From positions 1,978,001-2,042,000 of the forward strand of contig JACEHZ010000372.1 of assembly GCA_017893485.1 (NCBI GenBank): DNA of 64,000 bases. Reading direction: 5' to 3'. The notes below the pieces were generated by a model that ran no database searches, was not told the DNA's origin, and worked only from the letters and a program-made list of their open reading frames with translations. This stretch comes from Hemerocallis citrina (Eukaryota > Streptophyta > Magnoliopsida > Asparagales > Asphodelaceae). The stretch's first letter is position 1. Every line of letters starts with the position of its first letter. Below, piece after piece: positions 46,007-57,933 of this stretch. The position numbers and the translations under genes were made by a program.

Positions 46007-46600
46007 GTTAGAGTTTGTTTCAACGGTTGTGGGAGCAATTCCGAATGGCGAACCAATTCTAGCTCGCTTTAGAACGAACCTACGAAGCGGAGTCGAGCCA
46101 AGTGTTGGACTCCGAACTCATCGTTAGAGTTTGTTTCAACGGTTGTGGGAGCAATTCCGAATGGCGAACCATTTCTAGCTCGCTTTAGAGCGAACCTATG
46201 AAGCGGAGTCGAGCCAAGTGTTGGACTCCGAACTAGTCGTTAGAGTTTGTTTCAACGGTTGTGGGAGCAACTCCGAATGGCGAACCACTTCTAGCTCGCT
46301 TTAGAGCGAACCTACGAAGCAGAGTCGAGCCAAGTGTTGGACTCCGAACTCGTCGTTAGAGTTTGTTTCAACGCTTGTGGGAGCAATTCCGAATGGCAAA
46401 CCACTTCTAGCTCGCTTTAAAGCGAACCTACGAAGCGGAGTCGAGCCAAGTGTTGGACTCCGAACTCGTCGTTAGAGTTTGTTTCAACGGTTGTGGGAGC
46501 AATTCCGAATGGCGGACCACTTCTAGCTCGCTTTAGAGCGAACCTACGAAGCGGAGTCGAGCCAAGTGTTGGACTCCGAACTCGTCGTTAGAGTACGAGG
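46007..46600. repeat. 116-bp tandem array in Tat 2
   Basis: GTTAGAGT recurs at 46007, 46123, 46239, 46355, 46471 and 46587, exactly 116 bases apart: five complete units with few differences (for example CTCATCG/CTAGTCG/CTCGTCG). It lies downstream of integrase and upstream of the antisense genes' 3' ends. Confidence 0.95.
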
Positions 46601-46752
46601 AGCGTAAAAACAGAGAGATACAAGCTATTGACAAGTAGAATATGAAAAAATATCCTTTATTGAAAACAACTAGCCGGCTGCTTCTAAGTTGTGAGCCATT
46701 ATTACATTTCAGAAAACAAAATCAAAATACAAGTGAAAGGACTGGGATGGTT

Positions 46753-47950
46753 CAGCATCCGAAGGTACTCAGAGAGGCGTTGATGCGCTCTTTTGGTACT
46801 TCAAGAGATGGTCGGCATTCCAAGTCCTTAGGATCTCTCTGCCTTCAAGATCTTCTAGACGGTATGCTCCAGGCCGAACTACTTTGGTGATCTTGTAGGG
46901 TCCTTCCCAATTTGGAGCTAGCTTGCTCTTCTGACTGGGGAAGGAGATGGCTAACTTCCTGAGGACTAAGTTCTCTTCTTTAAGATCGGCAGGACGGACT
47001 CTCTTGTTATAGGCCAGTTCGATCCTTCTCCGATAGCTTTGTTGACGAATGGCAGCTCTTTCACGGAGTTCATCAATCAAGTCCAGATTTGCTCAGAGCT
47101 CTCTGGCATTCTACTCTTCTTCATAAGAAATAATTTGAGGAGAGGGTACACCAACTTCCAGGGGGATTACAGCCTCGGCCCCGTAGGTAAGGTTGAACGG
47201 TGACTCTCCTGTGGGGATCCGTTTGGTAGTGCGGTAATTCCACAGTACGTTCGGGAGCTGATCAACCCATAAACCTTTAGCGGACTTATCCAGCCTCTTC
47301 TTGATACCGGAGAAGATCTATCGATTGGCGTTTTTCACTTGGCCGTTTGATTGAGGATGGGAGATAGAGGAGAAGCGTTGTTGGATGGCGAGGTCTTCAC
47401 ACAGAGCTCGGAAGGAGGCCCCTGTAAACTGTGTTCCATTGTCGGTTATGAGGACTCGAGGGATGCCGAACCTGCAGATGACGTTCTTCCAAAAGAACTG
47501 GAGTACTTTGTTCTCAGTGATTGCGGCCAAGGGCTCGGCCTCTATCCACTTCGAGAAGTAGTCGATCGCCACGACTAAAAATTTGAGTTGGCCGGGAGCT
47601 GGCGGGAACGGTCCTAGTAAATCCATCCCCCACATTGCGAAAGGGATAAGACTTGATAGGGTGGCAAGCCAAGCTTGTGGGAGGCGACAGATGTTGGAGT
47701 GCTTTTGACAAGAGCTGCATTGCCGAACATGTCGCTCGGCATCTTGTAAGAGGGTAGGCCAGAAATATCCATAATTCAACACCTTCCGGGCGAGGGACCT
47801 AGACCCTGAATGTGCTCCGCCTATGCCTTCGTAAAGCTCTTGCAAGGCGTATATGGCTTGTTCGGGGGAGAGACATCTCAGATAAGGTCTGCTGTCAATT
47901 TGTGTGAAGGAGCATTTGTACAAGACCCCCTCTACAATGGTGTACCGCTC
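46753..47950 (-). pseudogene. pol: Tat 2 integrase
   Basis: Minus strand. Zinc domain (HSGSRSLARKVLNYGYFWPT...CSSCQKH, from about 47840), core with WGMDLLGPFPPAPGQL (about 47620), ITDNGTQF (about 47450) and HPQSNGQVKNANR where the catalytic Glu is replaced by Lys (usual GQVE), then a stop at 47318. The C-terminal part 47080-46769 has the GPYKI-type module (NWEGPYKITKVVRPGAYRL). Glu-to-Lys is again a G/C-to-A/T change. Integrase would be inactive even without stops. Confidence 0.85.
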
Positions 47951-49774
47951 CGCTCTGGTTCTGACTCAGCAAGCTTCCTTAGTGTCTTCGAGGAGGAGCC
48001 CATCCCTTAGGAATTCTACCAGGGGTTTCATCCAATTATCTTGAAGTTGAACCGGCAGCGACTCCATGGAGTCAGGAGTTTCTTCTTCTATGCTCGGCTT
48101 CAGGAGCACTTCAATTAAGACGGTTTGCTCGAGACCTTGGAGGGAGGAAGAGGCTAACTTGGAGAGAGCGTCTGCTTGGGCATTTTCCTTCCATGGGATT
48201 TGCCGAATAAGTGCCTCTTCGAAGAGAGCCATGAGATTTTGGACCTTGGCTAGATACTTAGCCATTCGGTCATCTCACGCTTCATACTTGCCCAAGACTT
48301 GATTCATGACTAGCTGAGAGTCACTAAATATGCGGAGGCGTTGTACCCCTGCCTTGCGAGCCATTCCGAGATCAGCTATAAGGGCTTCATATTCTGCTTC
48401 ATTGTTGGAGGCCTTGAAGTTGATGCGGAGGGAGTATTAGAGGACAAAGTCATCGGGGCCTGCTAGAATAACCCCGGCTACACTCCCTTCGGTACAGGAG
48501 GATCCATCAACATATACCGTCCAAATAGGAGGTCCGTTTGACGCTTGACTGACCTCGGGGAAGATACTTTCAACTATGAATTCAGCTAAGGCCTGAGCCT
48601 TGATCGCGGTCCGAGGCTGGTAGGTTATATCATGCTGGCTCAGCTTAATAGACCATTTCATGAGATGACCGGAGGTCTCCGGCTTGTGAAGGACTTGCTT
48701 CAACGGTTGGTCGGTAAGAACAACCACCGAGTGGGACTGGAAATATGGGCGAAGCTTTCTTGCGGCCATGACTAAGGAGTATGCCATCTTCTCTATCCTT
48801 GGGTAGCAGAGCTCGACATCCCGAAGTACCTTGCTCACGTAATAGATGGGCTTTTGAGTCTTATCTTCTTCCCTTACGAGGACAGCGTTGAGGGCCTGCT
48901 CGGAGGCGACTAAGTAGAGGTAGAGGGCTTCCCCGGGAACAGATTTGCTGAGGAGGGGAGGATTGACTAGGTAAGCCTTTAGCTGGTCGAATGATTCTTA
49001 TTGCTGCTAACCCCACTCGAAGCCTTTTGCCCCCCTGAGAGCTTTGAAGAAGGGAAGACACTTTTTCCCTGACTTAGAAAGGAAGCGCCCTATGGCAGCA
49101 AGGCGACCTGTTAGCTTCTGAACCTCTTTTACATTCCTTGGGGGAGCCATGTCCAATATGGCCTTGATCTTCTCGGGGTTCGCTTCGATTCCTCTCTAGC
49201 TGACCATAAAGTCTAGGAATTTCTCCGACGAGACTCCGAACGCACACTTGTTCGGATTGAGCCTCATATCATGCTCCCTGAGTACATCGAACGCCTTTTG
49301 CAGATCGGCCACATGATCGGCCCCATGGATGCTCTTCACAAGCATATCGTCAACATATACCTCCGTATTTCAGCCGATCTGTTCTTGAAAAACCTTGTTG
49401 ACGAGGCATCGATAAGTGGCACCTGCATTCTTCAACCCGAAAGGCATTATCCTGTAGCAGTAGAGGCCCTAATCGGTTACAAAGGAGGTCTTCGGGATAT
49501 CCGGGAGAAACATACGAATCTGATTGTACCCGGAGAAGGCGTCCATGAAGCTGAGGAGTTCATGGCCCGAAGTTGCATCGATCAGGGTGTCGATACTTGG
49601 GAGAGGAAATGGATCTTTGGGACATGCTTTATTCAGGTCGGTAAAGTCGATACATATTCTCCAACTCCCGTTGGCCTTCTTTACCATCACAACATTTGAG
49701 AGCCATTCGGGATAATTGACCTCCTGTATGAACCGAGCCTTGAGGAGCTTGTCCACCTCTTCTTTTATAGCTTG
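47951..49774 (-). pseudogene. pol: Tat 2 RT, RNase H and archaeal-type RNase H
   Basis: Minus strand. RT from about 49774 (EEVDKLLKARFIQEVNYPEW, RICIDFTDLNKACPKDPFPL) with stops at 49775 (TAA) and 49469 (TAG), then the catalytic box EVYVDDMLVK near 49350. RNase H continues to about 48600 (PLKQVLHKPETSGHLMKW). A second RNase H begins WTVYVDGSS at about 48520 and runs to about 48150. Two RNase H domains, the second of archaeal type, are characteristic of the Tat lineage. Several further stops (near 49350, 49200, 49010, 48437, 48275) break the frame. Confidence 0.83.
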
Positions 49775-51970
49775 TTAGCGCTCGGAAGCAAATTTGTGCC
49801 TCTTCTGTTGAACCGGTCTGGACCCCGGTGCAACACTCAGATGGTGGACGATAAGCTCTTTGGAAATTCCAGGCATGTCGGCGGCTGACCAGGCAAAGAG
49901 GTCGCTGTTCTTTCTAATACATCGAACTATGTCTGAGCTTAGGGCTGATGGGAGGGTCTTGTTGATAAAGAACTTGCATCTCGGATCTTGCTCAGAGAAG
50001 AGCACTTCCTCCAATTCATCCACTGGCTCGGACGTTGGTCGAACACCATCTTGGGGGATTTCAAGAGTTTCGAGGGAGAGGACTAGATCCCCAGTAGAGG
50101 TCTTGTAGCATTTGCGGGCCATTTCCTGAATGATTACTTCCCTTACTCCTGCCCGGGTGGGGAACTTCATCTTGAGGTGATAGGCAGAAGGAACGGCTTT
50201 GAGAGTAGCTAGGCTAGGTCGGCCCAGAATCACATTATAAGCAGCGGGGACATCAACGACCATGAAGTCCATCGGCTTCGTTCGGGTAGTAGGAGTTTTG
50301 CCAGCGGTTACGTCGAGGGTGATCACCCCTTCAATAGTCACTGGCACTCCCGTGAATCCATGGAGTGTGTAGCCGGCGGGCTTAAGTCTGTTCCGGGATA
50401 GTTTGAGGCCTTTGAAAGCGGCGAGGAAGAGGATGTTAATGGAGCTGCCATTGTCCACCAGGATCCTCTTTACTTTAAAGTTCGCCATATGGAGGTTGAT
50501 GACAAGTGCGTCACAATGGGGGGTTCGGACACCCTCAAGGTCTTCATCTGAGAATATGACGGGCACTCCGAGGCCTTTAGGAGGAGGTGTGCCACGAATC
50601 GAATTAACTTCTCTTATAAACACCTTTCGAGAGGAGTTGGAGGAGCCCCCCATCGGGCCCCCATGAATGAGGTGCATGACATGCTCCTCTTCGAATTCGA
50701 GCATCTCATCGCGTTGTTCAGGACGCTTGTTAGCCCCCCAAGGGGGAGGCAGAAGGTCGGTTCGGTCCTTTCTCACGAATTTGGCCAGTTGCCCCCTCTG
50801 GATGATGGCTTCTATCTCGTTCTTCAGGGCCCGACAATCATTGGTGTCGTGGCTATGGTCCCGGTGATAGTGGCACCATTTTTCTTTGTCTCTCTTCTTG
50901 CCAGGGGTATTCATTTTCGGGGCAGGGGGTAGCACCCCTTCCTTCTCAACCTCCATGAGAATAATGGAAATGTTGGCGTTAAGAGGAGTGAACTTTTCGA
51001 ATCTGGAGGGAGGTCGGTGCTGTCCGCCATTGTCCTTCTGGAGCTTCTTGGCTCCTTCTTCTTCTGTTCCCTTTCTCTTGGACCCGGAGGAAGGCCCCTC
51101 AAAGTTGGGGCGGTGCTCAGCTTCCTCGGCCCGAATATACTTCTCGCTTCGGAGAAGGAGATCGGAGAAGTTCTGCGGGGGCTTCTTGACAAGGGAGGAG
51201 CGGAGGCTGGAATTAAGGACGTTTGATTGGAACGCTGCTGCATCGACCGACTGGTCGAGGGAAGCGATAGACCCAGCTTCCGCGGTGAACCTTTTCACAT
51301 AGTCTCTGAGCTTCTCACCCTTCTTCTGGTTGAGGTAGAGTAGCGAAATGCTGGTCTTCTCAGTTCGGCGGCTACTCACAAAGTGGGTGACGAAGAGGGT
51401 CTCGAATTGCTTGAAAAAGAATATTGAGGATGGGGCGAGGCGAGAGTACCATTCCCGGGCCGGACCCTTGAGAGTAGCAGGGAAGGTTTTGCACAGCAAA
51501 GCATCGGAAGCTTGGTGGATTAGCATGAGGGTCTTAAAGCTTTCGATGTGGTCCACGGGGTCGGACTCCCCGGAATAAGTCTCGAATTGTGGAGGCTTGA
51601 AGCCTATTGGAACGGGCACCTCCATGATTGTTCGAGAGAAAGGAGGTCGGCTCGGACGGAGGGTCCTTCCTCTAAGCTCTTCTTCTCTGTCTAGCTGACC
51701 CAAGTGCCTCTCCATTTCGTGGAGACGATGGTAGACAGTGTCATCCATTCGACGATAATCAAACGAGCCTCTGAACTCATCTTCATACGAGGGATAGCAG
51801 GGGCTACGACGACGGTAGCCCCGAGAGTGGCGAGGACTAGGAATGTGCTGGGGGTTGCTAGGAGCTGAAGGAGGAGTTAGGGAACGTTGGCGTGGACTTT
51901 GTATCGAAGGAGGAGTGGGGACCCTCCGAGCATCATTATTGTTGGGTCGGTGATGGAGGGCTTGCAACAT
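49775..51970 (-). pseudogene. gag: Tat 2 Gag-protease, long open frame
   Basis: 731 codons on the minus strand ending at TAA 49775. An Arg/Ser/Pro-rich N-terminus, then the Gag domain (about residues 125-275: PQFETYSGESDPVDHIESF, AREWYSRLAPSSI), a Cys/His knuckle (CHYHRDHSHDTNDC, about 395), protease with DNGSS (about 510) and ILGRP (about 590), then the linker into RT (AWSAADMPGISKEL). Comparison with Tat 1 shows the same order. The N-terminal part before 51970 is in other frames (51971-52500) and includes stops, so the original start is lost. Confidence 0.88.
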
Positions 51971-52540
51971 GGTTGCCTGGAATTGCTGGAATTTGGCTCG
52001 GGTGATAGGAGCATTATCATCCCTTGGTGAGCGAGGCCTTCTTCTATCGTGCTCGGGGGACTCTCTTCGTCCTCGGTGAGACGGGGACCTCCTATGTTCT
52101 CGGCGATGAGGAGATCACTCATTTGGACGTTGTTGGCGGGAGACACCCTCTCGGGCCCGCCTTTCATCCAAACGGCGGCGAAGATCCTCTTCCTTATGTT
52201 GGTTGTTAAGGGTGTTGCGGAGGTCATTGGAGGCCCGGGGATTGTGAGATGCCATGGAATCAGTTGAGGGGTTGTGCACGGAGACGTGATCATGTTGAAG
52301 AGGTTGTTTCTGAGGATTGGGACGGGAGCCCCCCGCACAGGCGTTCTGAGGAGGAGGTTGGTCCTGCTGCGGGGCTTGATCAGGTTGGGGGGAAGTTCCG
52401 CCGGCTGGACGGTTTGGAAAGGGACCTCCTGTTGTGGTTGAGAGGGAGTGGGTCCGCGGTTGGACCCTCAGGATCTCAGCCTTCGGGGAGGCATGGCTGG
52501 GTAGGTCTGACCTGACGGGAAGAGGAAGGGCTGCTATTAT

Positions 52541-52558
52541 TTTCCACAGACGGCGCCA
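52541..52558 (-). other. Primer binding site of Tat 2
   Basis: On the minus strand TGGCGCCGTCTGTGGAAA, next to the LTR. Matches the Tat 1 site except at the end. Confidence 0.85.
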
Positions 52559-52561
52559 ATC

Positions 52562-53155
52562 TGTTACCGCTAAATCTGGTGTGGGGGCAAACAGACAGTA
52601 TTTGTAGATTCTTGGAAAACTTAAATAGCAAACCTGAAACCTGTTCCGCCGGAGTTTGGCCGTTGACTCCCGCCGTTCACCTGCAAAAAGTACGAGACAC
52701 AGGGTTTGATCCCGGCGACGTACCCTCCGACGCTCAAGTCAATAACCAGAAAAGATTATGAGAGAGCGTAAACTAGCAAAAGATTGATTACCTCTTAATG
52801 GTGGTGGATGGGGGGGTATTTATAGCCGCCTTTGGGATCAAATTAGGAATGTAATCCCTAAGAACAGATTAGGAATGTAATCCCTAATTCCCAGTGAAAG
52901 GATAGATACGAATCAGGGCCGTTGATTAGGATTAATCAGAAACCCTAATTCTATCATGATGGACCGGGTTTGCTGCGGGTTGGAACCCGCACCCAGTCGA
53001 GATGGATCCGTTCATGGGTTATTGGGTCTTTGGGAAGAAGACCCGGTACCCACTTCAGACCCGTTTGTCAAGTGAAATTACCATTTTACCACTAGGCTTT
53101 AAGATTCGCGCCCGATTTGGACTGTTTCGATTTAACCCCATTTTTAGCCATATCA
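52562..53155 (-). repeat. 5' LTR of Tat 2
   Basis: 594 bp, TGATATGGCT...AGCGGTAACA on the minus strand. The TATA box is TATAAATA on the minus strand (52817-52824). No partner LTR in the window, so its age cannot be estimated. Presumed duplication ATTAC at 53156-53160 cannot be verified. Confidence 0.85.
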
Positions 53156-53301
53156 ATTACTAGTTTGGATTTTTTTAAAAAAATTATTTTACCTCTTTTT
53201 TTCTCTTGACTTACTTTTATTTCATTTATTCTTTTTTTTTATTTTTATTTTTTCTATTTTTTTTAATACTTATATTTCAGGACATATACAATTAAATTAT
53301 C

Positions 53302-54971
53302 ATGGCGAACGATGAAAACAGAGCTTTGAGAGACTATGTTATGCCCTTAATTAATGGAGCAACATCAAGCATAAAGAGGCCGGTTATTGATGCTAACGAT
53401 TTTGAGATTAAACCGGCGATTATTCAAATGATTCAACAGACTATTCAATTTTGGGGACTACCGCATGAGGATCCTTATGTTACATTGCAAAATTTCTAGA
53501 AATTTGTTATACTTTCAAGCACAACGGAGTATCAGATGATGCAATTCGATTGAGACTCCTTCCTTTTTTACTAAGAGATAAGGCTTGGCTTGGCTAAATT
53601 TTCTACCACCCGGTAATATTACTACATTGTAGGGACTTGCAAAAAAATGTTTGGCCAAGTATTTTCCGCTAGTAAAGACAGCAAAACTAAGGAATGATAT
53701 TGCCACATTCATTCAATTTGAGACCGAGTCTTTGTATGATGCATGAGAGAGGTACAAAGAGTTACTGAGAAAGTGTCATCATCATGAACTACTGAAATGG
53801 CTGCAAATTCAAATATTCTATAATGGGTTAGGAGTTACACATCGATCTATGGTTGACACAGCAGCTGGAGGTACACTTATGAGCAAAACTCATGAAGCAG
53901 CCAATGAACTTTTAGAGGAGATGACATCAAATAATTACCAGTGGTCTTCAGAGATAACAATGCCAAGAAAAGTGGCTGGAGTTTTTGAACTTGATCCTAT
54001 TACTACTTTAACTACACCAATTGATATTTTATCTAAAAAATTATGCAATATGAACTTTAATGCTATTCAATCTAATATGATTTGTGAAACTTGTGCAGGA
54101 AATCACTCACGTACAGATTGCCATGGTGGGGAACCCTCTTTCTCAATCAAATTTCAATCAAGCAAATTACGTTTCCAATTTTCAACATCAAAACAATCTT
54201 TATTCGAACACGTATCATCAAGAATGGAGAAACACCCCCAATTTTTCATGGAACAACAATCAAGGAGCAATTAGACCACCTCAAAATTTTCCACAGCAAG
54301 AAAAGAAGCTGACACTAGAAGAGATGTTCATGCAATACATGCAGAAGACAGATTTGGCAATCCAAAATGTTACAATTTCAATTTCAACTTCAGCTTCAAT
54401 TCGCAATCTTGAGGTTCGAATTGGTCAAATTTCAAATATTCTTAACAAAAGAACAGCAGGAAACTTACCTCGCAACACCGTGACCAACCCCACGGAGGAT
54501 GTCAAAGTAATAACACTAAGAAGCGGGAGGACAATTGAGTAACCACAAGAAGAAAATGACAAACAAAATGTGGTTGCAAAGGAAGAAGAGTACGAACCAA
54601 TTGTGGAGGAACAAACGCAGCATGAGCAAGTAATATTTGATGTTTTTAAATCCATAAAGTTTCCTACTGAAGAACAGTCGTGTTTTCAAGTAAGTAAAAC
54701 TGATTTAATTCTGGGTGATAACCATAAGGCTGAAAATGAAAAGTTACCTATAAAAGTATGTCCAACAAATTCAGCAACTCTTGAAACTAAGAAAGAAAAG
54801 ATTTTGAAATATGTTATGTATTTGGATACTGCACCATCTACTCATCCATTTTCTCAGCTGAAATTCAAAGAGGTAGGGATATCGAAGACGTCATCATCAA
54901 GAAAGAAACGAATCAAACTAGAGCTTGAACCTGATCCAAACCTGAGAGAAGTATTAGAAAAGATGTTTTGA
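53302..54971 (+). pseudogene. gag: Athila 3 Gag, frameshifted
   Basis: ATG at 53302 (MANDENRALRDYVMPLING) matches the Athila Gag start region (RALRDY...). Frames break near 53497, 53600, 53744, 54130 and at TAA 54541. The order is kept: Gag core, a knuckle CETCAGNHSRTDC (about 54085-54123), the Asn/Gln-rich HQEWRNTPNFSWNNN segment also found in the other Athila Gags, a coiled segment, and VKVITLRSGRTIE. The last part, 54570-54971, is acidic and ends KLELEPDPNLREVLEKMF; it replaces protease and pol. No enzyme motif. Confidence 0.8.
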
Positions 54972-55972
54972 TGTCGTTGGATCTTGGCGTCAGGTAACCA
55001 TCTCACTATCAAGTTTGGCTGAAGACTTAAAACTTAGCACTTCTTGGGAGGCAACCCATGTTTTCTTTTTTACTGCATTAGATTGGAATTTTGTTTTAGT
55101 TTAATTTTAATTTTGATTTTTGATTTTATTTTGTAGGATTGCACGATTTTGGAAGTAGCCGAGTGGAGCTGTTTTCTACACCTACATTGATGGCTGTTTT
55201 TTTAGCAGAATGGAGTCAGAATTTGGAAAAATGCTTCAAAGAGCGATTGTAGGCAATTGTCTTAGATTTGCAGCACAAAAAGAATCAGCCCATTTGGACA
55301 CCTACAGCTCCAGATATCGCTGAAACACTGAACGCCGCGCGTACAGAACTTTAAGACGAATCAGGGGAGAAATTCTGAACTTTTTGCATTCATTTTGTTT
55401 ATCTTTTCCTTTCCCATTGAGGAAAATGTGATATTGAAGTTTGGGGGAAGAGTTACAAATTTATTTTGTATTTTATATATATTTGAAAGAAAAACAAAAC
55501 AATATGGATTTCAATTAGGCTTCCTATTACACTTTTGAGTTCTTTATTTTGCTAAGCATTGAAATTTTTTAGGATAGATAATTTCTTATAAAGTAAGATT
55601 TAGCATACCCAATTTTTTTAGGATTATTGAATTTCAAAATTCCTTACAAAATTTTAAGAGTCATGTGATTATACATAAAAGAAAAATGTGATGCTTTTTC
55701 TTGTGATTATCCCCTTTGATCTAGTCCTAAACAGAGTTTAAGTAAATAGAGTAATAATGAGAAGAAAAAATTAAATTCTATCTACTCCAATGTTTTGAGT
55801 TGCTCAGTAACTAGGGGTATTCATCACCAATGTTTACTTTTACGTCAAACGGCAACTTGAAATATGAGTATGCAAAGCACTTTAAGTTTGTGACTTGTTG
55901 AGTAACCGGGTGAATTCATCACAAATGTTTGCATTCGCGTCAAAAGACAAGTGACAACTTAGAGAAGAGAGA

Positions 55973-56030
<58 letters not shown>
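55973..56030. repeat. (AAT)n microsatellite
   Basis: About 19 AAT units inside the Athila 3 3' region, where Athila 2 has a poly-A run (39188-39209). Confidence 0.95.
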
Positions 56031-56055
56031 GAAAAAACTCTAGTTTGCTACTCGC

Positions 56056-56900
56056 AGTACAAAATGCACAGGCTATAGCGGCATTTTTTGGCGCCGTTAT
56101 AGCCCATAACGACTCTTCTGAAATCGCTGCCAAAAATGCCATTATAGCGTGCGTCGTTATAGCTATATGGACTATCGCGGCATTTACCGACGCCGCCGCT
56201 ATAGGGTGTCCACCTTTAACGGCGTTGCCAAACCGCCGTTACAGGGGCATTTCCGTCTAAAAGTTTTTGAAAAAAGTAGGGCTATAGCGGCGTTTTGCCA
56301 AGCGCTGGGATTGCTCCCCTGAATAATAGCTAGCATTGGTACCCTACAGCGGCGCTTTTCTAGCGCCGCAATAGAGGGTACTCAAAAACGGTAGTATCTA
56401 TTGCGGCGTTTCTTGGAAAACGCCGCGATAGGTAGGTTTTTTTTGGCATTTTATTATAAAATTTTGAATTGAAAAAACTAGTATTTAATCGCATATTACA
56501 AATACATGTAATCATATTAAATTTAAATGCTTAAATCTTAAAATCAATAATAACATCATAATCAAGAACCAAAAGTCACATCACAAAAAACAACTCAATA
56601 GAAAACAAAATATGTAACACATATAAACTGTCATACAATGAGTGTCAAATGTATATGTTGTACAACACTTAGTTATTACAAAACATAGATATAATTCCTA
56701 CAAAACATTTTTAAAAAAGTCCAAATTCGACAAACTACAGCAGGGGAGTCTCCTCGTGTGGCCCACTGTTGCTTCCAATTCCATCGTTATTTTACCCTAG
56801 TGTATGTGCGTGACTGGATACCGATGAAATACACTGGCCCTGTAGAAAAAAATATAAATATTTCATCATCAATTTGTCAAACAAAAGAAGTAGCTGTTAT
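56056..56900 (-). mobile_element. CACTA-type terminal segment, copy A
   Basis: Begins CAGTACAAAATGCACAGG, a mutated CACTACAA terminus, followed by about 400 bp of subterminal repeats built from TATAGCGGCG and its complement CGCCGCTATA in both orientations, the arrangement of CACTA (En/Spm) ends. It matches copy B (62512-63340) over its whole length. The other end is not visible in the window. Confidence 0.78.
56735..56839 (-). pseudogene. Terminal exon of CACTA gene, copy A
   Basis: Minus strand: acceptor TTTTTCTACAG, then 35 codons reading GQCISSVSSHAHTLG, an in-frame TAA, NNDGIGSNSGPHEETPLL and TAG. It is the counterpart of 63232-63336 in copy B. The parent protein (a transposase or companion) is not identifiable from 34 residues. 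Confidence 0.55.
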
Positions 56901-57933
56901 TAGGGATTTGGATGGTGCAAAAGAGAGGCTTAATAAAGAAAATGGATGATTAATAAAGAAATTCATAAAATTAATACCAAAAATCTGAAGTATATCAATA
57001 AGAAGCAAAGTTAATTATAAGATTGTAGTATACTAAACATTGACACAATAAAAGCACTTTTAAGCTTAAGTAAAATTCTGATAGCTGTCAAGTCGTTATA
57101 CTTATCATATATCATTTTCCTAGAATATCATATCGTATATCTTATCCTATTGTAAGAAAAATCAAAGAATGAACTAAACTCCCATCAGATGCATTCCAGA
57201 CACTTATTCTGCAATCTAAAAAAGAAAACCAACTTAGTAACCTGAATCACAAGGTTTTCAGGTCTGAATTACGAATTACTAAAAGAAATTGAAAAAAGAC
57301 ACAACTTAGAAATATAGGGTTTTCGGGTGTGGGTATCACTAACGGGTAGTGGGAAAAATTATAGGGTTGAAGGGGTTTTAAATGAGTGGTAAAATAATGA
57401 GTAAAAGTTGATTTGGCACTGGGCTTGCTGGTTATGTGGGGGAATAGAGTATACAGGGTATAATAATTAATGGATTGATAATGGGTTTGGCTAATCCGGA
57501 TATAGGACTTGGGTTCAACAGGGTATGACTTCCGAAAATTGATAGGCAACAGGAATGAATTAAAATAACAGAGTGAAATTAAAATAAATTTAACAGTGAG
57601 AATCAAAAATAATGGCACGAACAAAAGAGACAATTCAAAAAGAGACAACCGAATCAAGAATTCAAATAAAATATGATAAAACAATAACATGAATATATTG
57701 AAACAAAAGATCCAATATACGATCCAAGAAAAGATACAAAGAGAGAAATACACCAAAACGGGAAAAAAAATACACTCAAAATACAACAAAAAAAAAAAAA
57801 AAACAACAGGGGTTACACCCGCTTATTTTAATAGGACCCGGACCCGGAGGGTCCAATTTTTTGACCTGTAGGGGACCGGGTCCGGGTAGTGAAGGACGCG
57901 ACCCGACCCGATACCAATGCTAAAGATTTCCTT
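56901..57933. other. Unassigned AT-rich DNA, with GACCCGG repeats near 57830
   Basis: May include the interior of CACTA copy A at its left. The open frame 57247-57789 on the minus strand is a Phe/Leu/Ile-rich translation of T-rich sequence and is not convincing. Around 57825-57920 short ACCCGGACCCGG/GACCCGACCCG repeats occur. Confidence 0.4.

Larger units (their letters stand above)
42745..53155 (-). mobile_element. Tat-lineage element 2, minus strand, 3' end lost
   Basis: Minus-strand order: LTR 53155-52562, primer site, gag-protease, RT, RNase H, archaeal-type RNase H, integrase, 116-bp tandem array, then plus-strand antisense genes truncated at 42745. The 3' LTR and the first half of the antisense gene are absent. 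It is the same lineage as Tat 1 but clearly diverged in sequence and LTR. Pol is complete in layout but carries many stops. Confidence 0.88.
53156..56055 (+). mobile_element. Athila-type element 3, gag-only fragment
   Basis: Athila-like gag (53302-54971) is followed directly by the Athila 3' region: the strings GGGAGGCAACCCATG (55049), AAGTTTGGGGGAAGAG (55437) and the stretch around 55560-56050 align to 38640-39235 and to Athila 1. Protease, RT, RNase H and integrase are absent. Both LTRs are lost: the left side abuts Tat 2, the right side stops at CTAGTTTGCTACTCG and joins a CACTA end. More diverged than Athila 1 and 2. Confidence 0.82.

Noticed and set aside
57247..57789. 180-codon minus-strand frame rich in Phe, Leu and Ile, looking like a membrane protein
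   Set aside because: Produced by T-rich sequence, no conserved domain, and the plus strand is A-rich repeat-like; hydrophobicity is compositional.
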